Origin: an uncultured Desulfobacteraceae bacterium
Lineage (GTDB): Bacteria > Desulfobacterota > Desulfobacteria > Desulfobacterales > UBA2174
Direction of reading: 5' to 3'
Length of the DNA: 64,000 bases
Assembly: GCA_937982505.1 (NCBI GenBank)
Contig: CALJLV010000086.1
Coordinates: 19,189 to 83,188, forward strand
Shown: one piece after another, positions 31,621 through 38,962 of the stretch
Layout: every line of letters begins with the position of its first letter
How positions within the stretch are numbered: position 1 is the stretch's first letter
Notes under the pieces: generated by a model
What the model was told of the DNA's origin: nothing
Databases searched by the model: none
The model's input: only the letters and a program-made list of their open reading frames with translations
Translations under genes and position numbers: made by a program

Positions 31621-32084
31621 TACAAAATCCCCTCCTTATCGTCGCGTTCTTCTGGGTTGAAATATCCTTCGGCTTTCCGGCACGCCTCAGACCATGCCGT
31701 TATTTCCGATGCGTCAACCTCAGCCTCGAATGGCTTTGCTTGGATTTTATCTTTCGGCTGCAGATGCCAAGCCCAATCTGATATCGGAGGCGTTACAGGG
31801 CCAGCCCAAAGCACTTCTTTCGGCATTTCTGCCAAGGTCCGTCTCACGGTTGAGCCGTAGAACTCAACCACGATACGGCCTTCATTCCACATTCGTTCGT
31901 GGTGCGGGTTTCCATCGCCTGATGGGATTTCTTTTAAACAGATCCCGACGCCTGCGATAATCGGCCCCCAAGTACAATCCCGGATATCAGACCCATTCGC
32001 AACACGGTCAAAGTCTCGTTTCATGACCGGGCCAAGATACCAGTAATATCCTGCCCGTTTCGGTTTTTCAGATGTCCATTTCAT
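31620..32084 (-). CDS. cassette B gene 1, hypothetical 154 aa
   Basis: First gene after the internal attC-like site, with TTCAGGAGGATAAACG before ATG. Trp/Tyr-rich alpha/beta protein (GYYWYLGPVMKRD, RIVVEFYGST) with an acidic C-terminus. No signal, membrane segment or known motif. Its leader matches that of cassette A. Confidence 0.5.
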   Translation of the reverse strand: MKWTSEKPKRAGYYWYLGPVMKRDFDRVANGSDIRDCTWGPIIAGVGICLKEIPSGDGNPHHERMWNEGRIVVEFYGSTVRRTLAEMPKEVLWAGPVTPPISDWAWHLQPKDKIQAKPFEAEVDASEITAWSEACRKAEGYFNPEERDDKEGIL

Positions 32085-32100
32085 CGTTTATCCTCCTGAA

Positions 32101-32158
32101 GCATAACGGTTGAGTTAAGCGGTGCGCTTTTTGCGTCCGCTTGACCCGCTGGTTAGCC
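32101..32158 (-). other. attC-like recombination site between cassettes A and B
   Basis: Minus strand: R box GGCTAACC, arm AGCGGGTCAAGCGG, loop with CGC-AAAAA-GCG, partner arm CCGCTTAACTCAACC, R' box GTTATGC. The long imperfect palindrome with outer TAAC/GTTA boxes and mismatched inner arms is the layout of integron attC sites. The stop codon of the upstream cassette gene lies in the first box, as usual in cassettes. Confidence 0.6.
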
Positions 32159-32497
32159 ATTTATGGCTTTGCTTATTGCCGTTCTGACTTTTTCAAAATC
32201 ACCACGTGAAAACATACAGCCGCCAAACTCGTCATCGCGGCAATCCATCTCATTGTCCAGCCAGCGGAGCACTTCCAGCATTTCAGGCGCTGCGGCGATT
32301 AACCGGGCGTTGGCTTCGAAGATATGCCGTCTACCCTGCACCCCACGCGAAGAAGTGGCGCACACCGGGTTCCCGGAGCAATCCTCGACGATCAACCGGC
32401 CTTCACGGTCCGGGACAGTTCCGGCAGTGACCGACCAAGGACCGGCGCTATGGATGGGGTAGTCTTTATCAGCGTAGGCGGTTTTGTTATCCGACAT
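32153..32497 (-). CDS. cassette A gene 3, paralogue of 31010-31363
   Basis: 114 residues. It starts MSDNKTAYADKDYPIHSAGPW, has the core EANARLIAAAPEMLEVLRWLD and ends DFEKVRTAISKAING. Divergent in the middle from its paralogue. GGAGGCAAGC before ATG; overlaps the stop of gene 2. The stop TAA is inside the attC-like box. Function unknown. Confidence 0.6.
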   Translation of the reverse strand: MSDNKTAYADKDYPIHSAGPWSVTAGTVPDREGRLIVEDCSGNPVCATSSRGVQGRRHIFEANARLIAAAPEMLEVLRWLDNEMDCRDDEFGGCMFSRGDFEKVRTAISKAING

Positions 32498-32669
32498 TGC
32501 TTGCCTCCATATTCATAATTCGTAGTATGTAATGCATGCACCCCTCTTGCGCGTCCAGCATGCCGCGTTTAGAAAAGCCATGCGCCATTATCGTTGCTTG
32601 TTTTTTTGAGAATGCCCCTTTAAGGCAAAGCTCAAAAGCCCGAAAAAAATGATCAGGTTTAGCCTTCAT
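32487..32669 (-). CDS. cassette A gene 2, hypothetical 60 aa
   Basis: ATG 32669 overlaps the end of gene 1. A basic, helical small protein (KPDHFFRAFELCLKGAFSKKQAT...). The SKKQATIMAHGFSKRG segment resembles a short HTH but is too small to be sure. AT-rich. Confidence 0.45.
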   Translation of the reverse strand: MKAKPDHFFRAFELCLKGAFSKKQATIMAHGFSKRGMLDAQEGCMHYILRIMNMEASNVG

Positions 32670-32913
32670 CTTCAAATCCCTCAATATGAATCTCTGTATA
32701 GTCGATCATAACCTTTGCCGGTTCTTGATCTTGGCCATAGACAAAGACATGGCAACCTCTGACTGCCGTTGTTACTGCGCTTTCGATGGCTTCAGCGTCG
32801 GTTATTTCACCATCCGGATCGCAGCAGTTTTCAAACTCGTCACCGTCCGGGCATGGCAATTCAACGATTAAATCCACTTCCGATCTTACCGTGTATATTC
32901 TTCTCTTGCTCAT
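32659..32913 (-). CDS. cassette A gene 1, acidic hypothetical 84 aa
   Basis: First gene after the left attC-like end, with TTCAGGAGGAACC before ATG. A beta-rich, highly acidic protein (CPDGDEFENCCDPDGEITDAEAIESA), perhaps a DNA-mimic-like or small regulatory protein by charge alone. No family recognised. Confidence 0.5.
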   Translation of the reverse strand: MSKRRIYTVRSEVDLIVELPCPDGDEFENCCDPDGEITDAEAIESAVTTAVRGCHVFVYGQDQEPAKVMIDYTEIHIEGFEDEG

Positions 32914-32926
32914 GGTTCCTCCTGAA

Positions 32927-32968
32927 GGCTAACAACGTTTAGACGGCGCTTGCGGCCTAAACCTTTTT
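32927..32968 (-). other. partial attC-like site at insertion end
   Basis: Minus strand: AAAAAG, arm GTTTAGGCCGC, partner GCGCCGTCTAAAC and box GTTAGCC. Its missing R box (GGCTAACGT) is at the other end of the insert (31007-31015). Joined across AAAAAG they form one full attC-like palindrome, GGCTAAC...GTTAGCC. Confidence 0.55.
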
Positions 32969-33382
32969 GGCCTGGCGCCGGTAGATCGTGATTGATGATT
33001 CCGAGCAACCCAGCGCCTGAGCGCTTTGGCGCACCGACAATCGATACGGATCTTCGGCCAGCTTCCCGGCAATGGTGGATCTCAGGGCCACGACCGCCGG
33101 CAGCCTGCACTTTGGGTCTCGGAGCGACTTGGTCTCGATGCCAGATCTACGGCAGGCGGCGGTGATCATGTTTTCCACTGGGTCAACGTCCTTTGACGGC
33201 ATGATTTTATAGCCTCCGTTTCCGTATCCGTGGCCGCACATATTGGTCATCCGGTCCGGGACCGACGAACATCGATCTCCGATTGCTGCAACGTATGAGA
33301 TTCTGTCGTTGCAGTTCTTGCATCGGCTGTCCCAAATTTTGTTCTCGTTTTTCAGGTCGCAAGACAAACAGGGATTTCGCAT
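32957..33382 (-). pseudogene. HTH / zinc-ribbon phage protein truncated by cassette insertion
   Basis: 141 residues from ATG 33382 (GAGGAGGTGGCG upstream). N-terminal Cys-rich section (CLSCD...CKNCND...C...C) and a C-terminal helix-turn-helix (LSVRQSAQALGCSESSITIYRRQ) end abruptly at AKKV-stop, where the stop belongs to the inserted attC-like arm. The original C-terminus is at 30929-31006. It may still make a truncated DNA-binding protein. DUF or family not recognised; the HTH suggests a regulator. Confidence 0.6.
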
Positions 33383-33392
33383 CGCCACCTCC

Positions 33393-33824
33393 TCAGCGGA
33401 TGCCAGTGTGACCAAAGCCGCCTTCGCCGCGTTCGGTATCTGACAGGTTTTCGGATATTTCGAACCGAACGTGGATTATCGGAGAAATCACGCCCTGGGC
33501 GATCCGGTCGCCCTTGCGGACCAAAAACCGTTCGGGGCCGGAGTTGTGAAGCAGGATCCCAACCTCCCCGCGATAATCGCTATCAATGGTGCCCAGAAAA
33601 GACTGGACACCGAGTTTGCTGATTCCGGATCTGGGCCGGATCTGCATCTCCAGCCAGTTCGGTATTTCGAAGGCCAGGCCGGTCCCGACCATCACGGTTT
33701 GACCGGGCCAGACCTCGGCATCGGCCGCGGCCCGCAGGTCAAAGCCGGCCGCACCGGCGGTCATGTACTTTGGAGTGTCGATGTCAGATTCTGGATCCAT
33801 CTTTTTAACTCGTACTGTGGTCAT
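33393..33824 (-). CDS. dut: dUTP diphosphatase
   Basis: 143 residues with all five trimeric dUTPase motifs: AAGFDLRAA (motif 1), RPRSG (2), GTIDSDYRGE (3, catalytic Asp/Tyr), KGDRIAQ (4) and the C-terminal RGEGGFGHTG P-loop-like motif (5). It hydrolyses dUTP to dUMP, limiting uracil incorporation during phage replication. In the leftward early operon beside SSB. Confidence 0.93.
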   Translation of the reverse strand: MTTVRVKKMDPESDIDTPKYMTAGAAGFDLRAAADAEVWPGQTVMVGTGLAFEIPNWLEMQIRPRSGISKLGVQSFLGTIDSDYRGEVGILLHNSGPERFLVRKGDRIAQGVISPIIHVRFEISENLSDTERGEGGFGHTGIR

Positions 33825-33838
33825 GTCGCCCTTTCAGA

Positions 33839-34093
33839 TCAGAATGGCATTTCGTCAATATGGATGGCTTGCACCACCAGGCTGGGAACGGCTTTTGCGA
33901 CCGATTCAAAGAGCAAGAATTCACCGGCGCCGTAGCGTTGCTGCAACCGGATCAACTCTTTTTCGGCCACGTCCTTGTCGACATAAAAACACCGGGGGAA
34001 ACCCTCGTCCAAAACCTTTTGCCCGACTGGAGCATAGTCGTGGATCTCAGCGCTTCGCAAACTCGCGACGTTGATGATGCACCAGAGTTTCAT
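33839..34093 (-). CDS. hypothetical protein with SSB-like acidic C-terminus
   Basis: 84 residues from ATG 34093 (GAGGTCGGCC upstream). A small alpha/beta protein that ends in IHIDEMPF, resembling the SSB C-terminal peptide (DDDIPF) encoded next to it. It might dock on SSB-binding partners or compete with SSB. Otherwise unrecognised. Confidence 0.5.
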   Translation of the reverse strand: MKLWCIINVASLRSAEIHDYAPVGQKVLDEGFPRCFYVDKDVAEKELIRLQQRYGAGEFLLFESVAKAVPSLVVQAIHIDEMPF

Positions 34094-34101
34094 GGCCGAC
34101 C

Positions 34102-34521
34102 TCAAAACGGAATGTCGTCGTCTTGGTAATTGCCGTTGATCGGCCCGTACTGGTTGGGATCCGCGGCCGGCGGACGGTTGCCGCCATCGCCCCGGTCTCC
34201 CAAAAACTGGACCTCGTTGGCCACGATTTCGGTGGTGTAGTTGGTGTGCCCGTCCTTTTCCCACTTGCGGGTTTGGAGGCGCCCTTCGACATAGACCTGG
34301 CGCCCCTTGGTCAGGTATTCGCCGCAAATTTCCGCCAGTTTGCGGAAGGCCACGATCCGGTGCCACTCGGTCAGCTCCTTTTTTTCCCCGGTGTTCTTGT
34401 CCTTCCATTGCTGGGATGTGGCGACGGAAAAGTTGCAGACCGCCGTTCCATCCTGGAAGTGCTTGACCTCGGGATCTTGCCCGAGGCGGCCAACGATAAT
34501 AACTTTGTTTACTCCCGACAT
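34102..34521 (-). CDS. ssb: single-stranded DNA-binding protein
   Basis: 139 residues. OB-fold with VNKVIIVGRLGQDPEVK, SVATSQQW, EWHRIVAF, YLTKGRQVYVEGRLQTRKW and NEVQFLGD, then a short disordered linker and the canonical acidic tip DDDIPF. Typical bacterial-type SSB, shorter in the linker than the E. coli protein. It protects ssDNA in replication and recombination with the SSAP and SbcCD encoded in the same operon. Confidence 0.95.
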   Translation of the reverse strand: MSGVNKVIIVGRLGQDPEVKHFQDGTAVCNFSVATSQQWKDKNTGEKKELTEWHRIVAFRKLAEICGEYLTKGRQVYVEGRLQTRKWEKDGHTNYTTEIVANEVQFLGDRGDGGNRPPAADPNQYGPINGNYQDDDIPF

Positions 34522-34703
34522 TTCGATTCCTTTCTGTTTTCCAGCCCGTCTGTGATTTCTTCCAGTGCGCGAAACATGAAAAGCAGCGCGTATTCCATCC
34601 GTGTGATGTTTACCGGCGTTTCGGTTTTCCCTTCAATGACATCGCGGCCGAGTTTGCAATTCAGTCTGGCACGGTAAAAAGAGTTGATTTTTGGGCCTGT
34701 CAT
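34509..34703 (-). CDS. hypothetical protein, 64 aa
   Basis: ATG 34703 overlaps the upstream stop (ATGA) behind GGAGGCGCAGAT. Small helical protein (RMEYALLFMFRALEEITDGL) with a charged tail. Overlaps the ssb start by 13 bases. Unknown function. Confidence 0.45.
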   Translation of the reverse strand: MTGPKINSFYRARLNCKLGRDVIEGKTETPVNITRMEYALLFMFRALEEITDGLENRKESKCRE

Positions 34704-35152
34704 ATCTGCGCCTCCACTTCCCAAAATCGCGCCGCATCGTTAGCGCGGTCATAGGTCTCAGGCTTGTCAAAACGCCGGTCGAAATACCGATGCAATGCAA
34801 ACATCTTTTTGCCGGCCGAAACGATTGCGTCGCGTTTTTGGTCGCTCAAAACGGGCTCGATGGTCCCGACGATGGCCAGGGCCGTCGATGTCAGAAAAAC
34901 GGTGTCCGCGTCTCCGGCGAACACCTTGGTTTCGAACCGTTGAAGCGCCGCGTAGATTCGATTAACCTCCTTTTCGTTCAGTTGGTCGGGCCAGGCGGTG
35001 AATGCTTTTTGGGTCGCATCTTTGGCCTTTTTGCACAGATCGAGAACGGTCTTGTTCCTCGGTCTGTCTCGATAAATCCGCTCGATCAGATGGGCCACCG
35101 ACTCGGTGACCGCGATCGTTGCCAATACGTTTCTGGTTGCTGCCGATGCCAT
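34700..35152 (-). CDS. helical hypothetical protein, 150 aa
   Basis: Start ATG 35152 in TGATG overlap with the upstream stop. All-helical protein with two repeats of an amphipathic pattern. No Cys clusters or catalytic motif. Downstream coupling (ATGA) into the next small gene. Unknown function in the early operon. Confidence 0.5.
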   Translation of the reverse strand: MASAATRNVLATIAVTESVAHLIERIYRDRPRNKTVLDLCKKAKDATQKAFTAWPDQLNEKEVNRIYAALQRFETKVFAGDADTVFLTSTALAIVGTIEPVLSDQKRDAIVSAGKKMFALHRYFDRRFDKPETYDRANDAARFWEVEAQI

Positions 35153-35502
35153 CACGCCCCCCGTGAAAAACGATTGAAAAACCGTCGAATCCTATACAAA
35201 AGGCTGTATTTGAAACGATACGCAATCCACCGACCGCTATCCTTCCAGAACTCCAAAACTCCCCACGGATACCATCGGAATTTTCGCGCGTATGTGACGA
35301 GTTTGCACCGTTGGCAAACGCCGGCGGCCTCGACCTCGATGCACGAATGCCACTCCCGGACAACTCCCCGCAGGCGCCCGACCGGCCGGCCACAATCGAC
35401 GCAAAAAACCTCAAGTTCCGTCAAGCTCAGATCGATCCTGGAATGTTTGATCGGGAGCTTGATCGGCTCCCAGTCGAGATATTTCTTGACCCCTGGATTC
35501 AT
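35152..35502 (-). CDS. zinc-binding hypothetical protein, 116 aa
   Basis: Start ATG 35502 overlaps the helicase stop. Contains CVDCGRP and CQRCKL about 30 residues apart, a probable Cys4 zinc site, and an Arg/Trp/Tyr-rich C-terminus (RFKYSLLYRIRRFFNRF). May bind nucleic acid. Family not recognised. Confidence 0.5.
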   Translation of the reverse strand: MNPGVKKYLDWEPIKLPIKHSRIDLSLTELEVFCVDCGRPVGRLRGVVREWHSCIEVEAAGVCQRCKLVTYARKFRWYPWGVLEFWKDSGRWIAYRFKYSLLYRIRRFFNRFSRGA

Positions 35503-37142
35503 CGCACTCCCCACGGCACCGCCACGGCCGGAAACCGCCGCCGGTTCCCACGTCGCGGGCCGGCCCCGTCCAGCCGGTAGGTGTTTTTGACGTGCTCAAG
35601 GCACTGAGCCAGTTCGTACCGGTTCATTTCTCCCCGGGGCTTGCCCATGGCCTCCCGGATCTCGGCATTGATCCGCTGGGGCTTGTAGAAAAATGACGAG
35701 GAAAAGGCCCGAACATGGGATTCGATCGCGTCTCTGAGTTCTGCCTCGATTTCCGACGGGGTCTTAGGGATCGGGGCCGGGATGATCTTAGCAACCTTGC
35801 CGCCTCCCAACGTGTATTGCCGACCGGATGTCATTTTGGACCCGAGCGGCGTAATCCCGTGTCGGTTCCCGCCGTTGCCGAACTTTTCGTCGAACAAATC
35901 GCCCTGTTTGACCTGGCCCCGTTCCCGCAAAAACGGGAGTTGTTCCGACTGGATCGACGCGACAACGGAGCGCATCAGCGGGTCATCCGGGGCGAAGACG
36001 TGGGCGATCTGGTGCTCGTATTCGATTTCGTTTTGGACCCGCACAGACCTGGAAAGCATCTGGATCAGCCACCCCAAGGCCCGGATGTGGGTCAGCGAAC
36101 AGATATGGGTGATGGGCTTGACGCTCATGCCCTCGTGGGCCATGGCGATGCTGACCAAAACATCAATTTTACAGGCGCGAAATTGCTTGATTGCCCGCTG
36201 GGCCGCCTCGGATTCATGGGACGTTGCGATGTCGGCCGAGGCCACCTTGCGGCGCACATATTTCAGGGCCGCGTCGGCATGCTTTTTCCCGGCCGTCACC
36301 ACCAATAGCCGAGACCAAGGGTTGAAATCCCTCCGTGCCTGCCAGTGCTCGATTGCCTGGTCAAGTAGCTGTTGACCGTACCCGGTATCGATGGCGGTAA
36401 AGATCGCCTTCGGGGCGTCGGAATTCCTAACGGATGCCAGGGAGTCGTAGTTGACGATATCGCCCGATTCGTCCTTCCATGACACCTGCGCGTCCCGGAA
36501 ATGGAATTTGATCGGGATGATGGCCTTTTCCTCAAGGGCATCCTTGCGAGAATAGTTGATCACGGCGGTATCACCGGAGCCATCGAGCATCGGTTCGCCG
36601 CCGGCGTAGCGGATGAACGCAATCGGCTGGCCATCGGCACGCATCAATGTTCCGGTCATCAGCACCAGGACCGCGGCCTGATCGACGATCGGTTGCAATC
36701 TCTGGTGCCACAACCCGTCTTTTTCGACATGATGGAATTCGTCCAGCACGACGATGTAGCGGCGTTGAGACACCTCGTTCAGAACCGTTCGTTTGTCGTC
36801 GATGGCGATGGCCTGATAGGTGGTGACAAAGCCCTGTGTGCCGCGGCATGGATCGACGTCGTTCGTGCTGGCCCGGACCGTGGCGGTATGGCCGAACATG
36901 GTCCGGAAAAACGGGTCGATAAAGTCCTGTTCGGCCTGGTGCTGCAACGACTTGCGGGGCACGATCCATAGCAGGCGCTCCGCGTGGGTCGGGATCAGCT
37001 TGGAGGCGATGGCCGGCAAAGAGCTTTTCCCGGCCCCAGGGCAGGCGTTAACAATGATGGTGCGCGTTTCGCCGCCGGAACGGATCGAGTCGACAACGGA
37101 CATCATTTCGCGTTGGTGTTTTCTTGGACTACCGGATGTCAT
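35499..37142 (-). CDS. superfamily-2 DNA helicase
   Basis: 547 residues from ATG 37142. Walker A ACPGAGKSS, motif II DEFHH (VVLDEFHHVEKDG), motif III MTGTLMRADG and a C-terminal RecA fold with the arginine-finger-type stretch LIQMLSRSVRVQ. Similar in build to phage DEAD/DEAH replication or restriction-type helicases. No good ribosome site lies before the start, which is embedded in the last codons of the HNH gene. The native 5' end may have been altered by that insertion, and translation is probably coupled. Confidence 0.78.
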   Translation of the reverse strand: MTSGSPRKHQREMMSVVDSIRSGGETRTIIVNACPGAGKSSLPAIASKLIPTHAERLLWIVPRKSLQHQAEQDFIDPFFRTMFGHTATVRASTNDVDPCRGTQGFVTTYQAIAIDDKRTVLNEVSQRRYIVVLDEFHHVEKDGLWHQRLQPIVDQAAVLVLMTGTLMRADGQPIAFIRYAGGEPMLDGSGDTAVINYSRKDALEEKAIIPIKFHFRDAQVSWKDESGDIVNYDSLASVRNSDAPKAIFTAIDTGYGQQLLDQAIEHWQARRDFNPWSRLLVVTAGKKHADAALKYVRRKVASADIATSHESEAAQRAIKQFRACKIDVLVSIAMAHEGMSVKPITHICSLTHIRALGWLIQMLSRSVRVQNEIEYEHQIAHVFAPDDPLMRSVVASIQSEQLPFLRERGQVKQGDLFDEKFGNGGNRHGITPLGSKMTSGRQYTLGGGKVAKIIPAPIPKTPSEIEAELRDAIESHVRAFSSSFFYKPQRINAEIREAMGKPRGEMNRYELAQCLEHVKNTYRLDGAGPRRGNRRRFPAVAVPWGVR

Positions 37143-37737
37143 TCCAGATATCTCCATTTCTGATCTCTGAAATTGTTGATCGGGAAACACCGTAGCGGCG
37201 ACCAATTTCAGTTTCAGAAAGACTTGTTTTCGACAAATAAAACCTGATCCCCATCACCTTCGCCGGGGTGAGTTTCGACGTGCTCCTGTTTCGGACGTTC
37301 TCTCTCGTTGTTACCCACCTGCAATTTTTCGGGCAATAATCGCAGTCGTTGTCGATTCTATCGATCTCAAGGCCACCGGCGTATCCGTTTTCGATCGCCC
37401 ATTGTCGGAACACAGAAAAATCGTTTGCCCATTCGTCACAAATCGTAATGCCCCGGCCGCCATACCTTCTTCGGTATTTCGAGTTGTGGTTAAGACACCG
37501 ATCTTTCATGCCGGTCCATATGCGGTAGAGCCTTGTTCCTTTGCCGTTATGTTTGGTCCGAACGCAACCGCATGAGGTTGAAAGGCCTCGGGTGAGGTTC
37601 GAGGTTGTGCATTTAGCAATTTTTCCGCAATCGCATTGGCAAAGCCACAAGACCTTTTTGCCCAGCCTCTCGTCGAGCCTTTCTTTGACTTTAAGCATTC
37701 CGAATCTCATGCCGGTCAAATTTAATGCTGCTACCAT
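37129..37737 (-). CDS. HNH homing-type endonuclease
   Basis: 202 residues with GAGGAATGAA before ATG. N-terminal Cys cluster CQCDCGKI...SCGC, then an HNH-like core: GITICDEWANDFSVF...GLEIDRIDNDCDYCPKNCRWVT, and a C-terminal NUMOD/HTH-like segment (TEIGRRYGVSRSTISEIRNG). This is the typical free-standing phage HNH endonuclease. More AT-rich than its neighbours. Its stop overlaps the first codons of the helicase, so it appears to have inserted at the helicase 5' end. Confidence 0.8.
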   Translation of the reverse strand: MVAALNLTGMRFGMLKVKERLDERLGKKVLWLCQCDCGKIAKCTTSNLTRGLSTSCGCVRTKHNGKGTRLYRIWTGMKDRCLNHNSKYRRRYGGRGITICDEWANDFSVFRQWAIENGYAGGLEIDRIDNDCDYCPKNCRWVTTRENVRNRSTSKLTPAKVMGIRFYLSKTSLSETEIGRRYGVSRSTISEIRNGDIWNDIR

Positions 37738-37752
37738 TTCATTCCTCGCGTT

Positions 37753-37950
37753 TCAGTTCGCCTTCACCAGATCGAACCCGCTTTTGCGGGGCTTGCCGTC
37801 GGAATAGATCCGGCGCTTGAGGATCGTCACTTCCCGTCCCGAGGGTGCCCTGGCCACCACATGCCGGTAATAGCTTCCGGTATCGATGATTTCCAAAACC
37901 CGTCCCTCGCACCGCGGGTCATTGTCTTTGAGCTTGTCTCCTGGTTTCAT
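37753..37950 (-). CDS. small basic hypothetical protein, 65 aa
   Basis: ATG 37950 (GGAGGGAGAGGC upstream), overlapping the upstream stop (ATGA). Beta-rich small protein, KPGDKLKDNDPRCEGRVLEI...REVTILKRRIYSDG, resembling SH3-like small phage proteins. Unknown function. Confidence 0.5.
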   Translation of the reverse strand: MKPGDKLKDNDPRCEGRVLEIIDTGSYYRHVVARAPSGREVTILKRRIYSDGKPRKSGFDLVKAN

Positions 37951-38171
37951 GCCTCTCCCTCCAGCCGGTATTGCCATATCGGTTTGTCGTCGCACCTGAT
38001 GCGCCTGGACGCGATCTCTATCCCGTTGGCGCGCAGTTCGGCGATGCAGCTATTGACCGCGCAGATGTTCGCGTCCCGGATCATGTCCCGGGTGCTTTTC
38101 CATTCTCCGGTTTCGAGGGCCGACAGGGTGCGTTGCAACCGTTCGCTGTTTTCGAGTCGGGCGAAATTCAT
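37947..38171 (-). CDS. winged-helix hypothetical protein, 74 aa
   Basis: Helical N-terminus and a winged-helix-like end: TRDMIRDANICAVNSCIAELRANGIEIASRR then KPIWQYRL. This pattern is common in small phage regulators. It shares about 120 bases with the 3' end of the NinB-like gene in another frame. Regulatory role inferred. Confidence 0.5.
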   Translation of the reverse strand: MNFARLENSERLQRTLSALETGEWKSTRDMIRDANICAVNSCIAELRANGIEIASRRIRCDDKPIWQYRLEGEA

Positions 38172-38619
38172 CGGTGTTCACCATTCCTTTCCCGCCATTG
38201 CCATTCCTTTTCGGCGGCGGGATATTGACTCCATGTTCGGTTGCCGCCCATCTGCAAATGCGTTCGACATACGAATCCTGGTCGTGGAAAAACTCGACGG
38301 TTGACATCTTGGCGGTCGATCCGCCGATCGTCGAACCGTCGAGTTTCGACACGATGGGGTTAAAAAGACGCTTGAGTTCGGTGTGCATGTCCTCGGGGTC
38401 GTACCCGAAAAAATCGCCGAGGATCTTGACCACGACACCCCAGTAATAATTGTTCTGGTCATGGGTGCGGTTGTTGCGATGCTTTCGAATCACGATGTCG
38501 ACTTGGGTACCGGTCGCAAAAGACCGGATGTGCCGATCCATCGCCATCCGCTCAACACCTATGATCTTGAGCGATCCGTCCACCACGTTGCCGGTGAATA
38601 CTGGGGTCGGTTGCTTCAT
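38050..38619 (-). CDS. NinB-like recombination protein
   Basis: 189 residues from ATG 38619 in ATGA overlap. The region about 45-140 resembles phage NinB/Orf: HDQNNYYWGVVVKILGDFFG, DMHTELKRLFNPIVSKLDGSTIGGSTAKMSTVEF and WAATEHGVNIPPP. Lambda Orf/NinB is a recombination mediator acting with SSB and Red. The last ~40 residues overlap the next gene and are Arg/His-rich, so the original stop may have been lost. Context (SSB, SSAP, SbcCD) supports a recombination role. Confidence 0.55.
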   Translation of the reverse strand: MKQPTPVFTGNVVDGSLKIIGVERMAMDRHIRSFATGTQVDIVIRKHRNNRTHDQNNYYWGVVVKILGDFFGYDPEDMHTELKRLFNPIVSKLDGSTIGGSTAKMSTVEFFHDQDSYVERICRWAATEHGVNIPPPKRNGNGGKGMVNTDEFRPTRKQRTVATHPVGPRNRRMEKHPGHDPGREHLRGQ

Positions 38620-38804
38620 CGCAAAAATGCGTCCCGGATCAGCGCGCAGGTGATAAAAAAAGCCGTGGCAAAAAGGGCCCCCAAGAGCAACCCGGACCAA
38701 AACCGGTCCTCGCTCTTTTGCCAATCGTTTCTCCGGCGGCCTACGCTGTGCCGACGATCGGGAATTGCGACTTTTGGAGGGTCTCGATCAAGTTCGTTTC
38801 TCAT
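38616..38804 (-). CDS. small single-pass membrane protein, 62 aa
   Basis: AAAGGATCG before ATG; overlaps the neighbours by ATGA on both sides. A charged N-terminus is followed by one hydrophobic helix (GLLLGALFATAFFITCALI). Unknown; small early membrane proteins can act in superinfection exclusion, but nothing here proves it. Confidence 0.5.
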   Translation of the reverse strand: MRNELDRDPPKVAIPDRRHSVGRRRNDWQKSEDRFWSGLLLGALFATAFFITCALIRDAFLR

Positions 38805-38962
38805 ATCGATCCTTTGGAGAGCATGGTTCTACCGGGCAAGTGCGGGCTTTCGGGATGTGCGTTGGCAAACGCTTTCATCACCGCCAGTACCCATGAGATT
38901 TCACCGCAAACTTTACAGCGCATGACCTGCCCCTCGGTGTCGATTACGGTGTTTTTTCTCAT
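38801..38962 (-). CDS. 53-aa hypothetical protein
   Basis: Begins on ATGA overlap with the SbcC-like stop. Contains one CKVCGE motif and a short helix. A single CxxC could form a zinc site with a dimer partner. Unknown function. Confidence 0.4.
   Translation of the reverse strand: MRKNTVIDTEGQVMRCKVCGEISWVLAVMKAFANAHPESPHLPGRTMLSKGSI

Larger units (their letters stand above)
31007..32968 (-). mobile_element. 1.96-kb element of two attC-like gene cassettes
   Basis: The insert is flanked by direct AAAAAG copies (31001-31006 and 32963-32968). It holds six leftward genes in two sets of three; the last gene of each set is paralogous. An attC-like site lies between the sets (32101-32158), and the two ends together make a second one. 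Both sets start with the same leader, TTCAGGAGGA, right after the attC-like box. Codon use and GC are lower than in flanking phage genes. No integron integrase is present in the window. Confidence 0.6.

Noticed and set aside
31007..32968. Insertion sequence or transposon
   Set aside because: No transposase and no terminal inverted repeats of IS type. Ends fit a split attC-like site instead.
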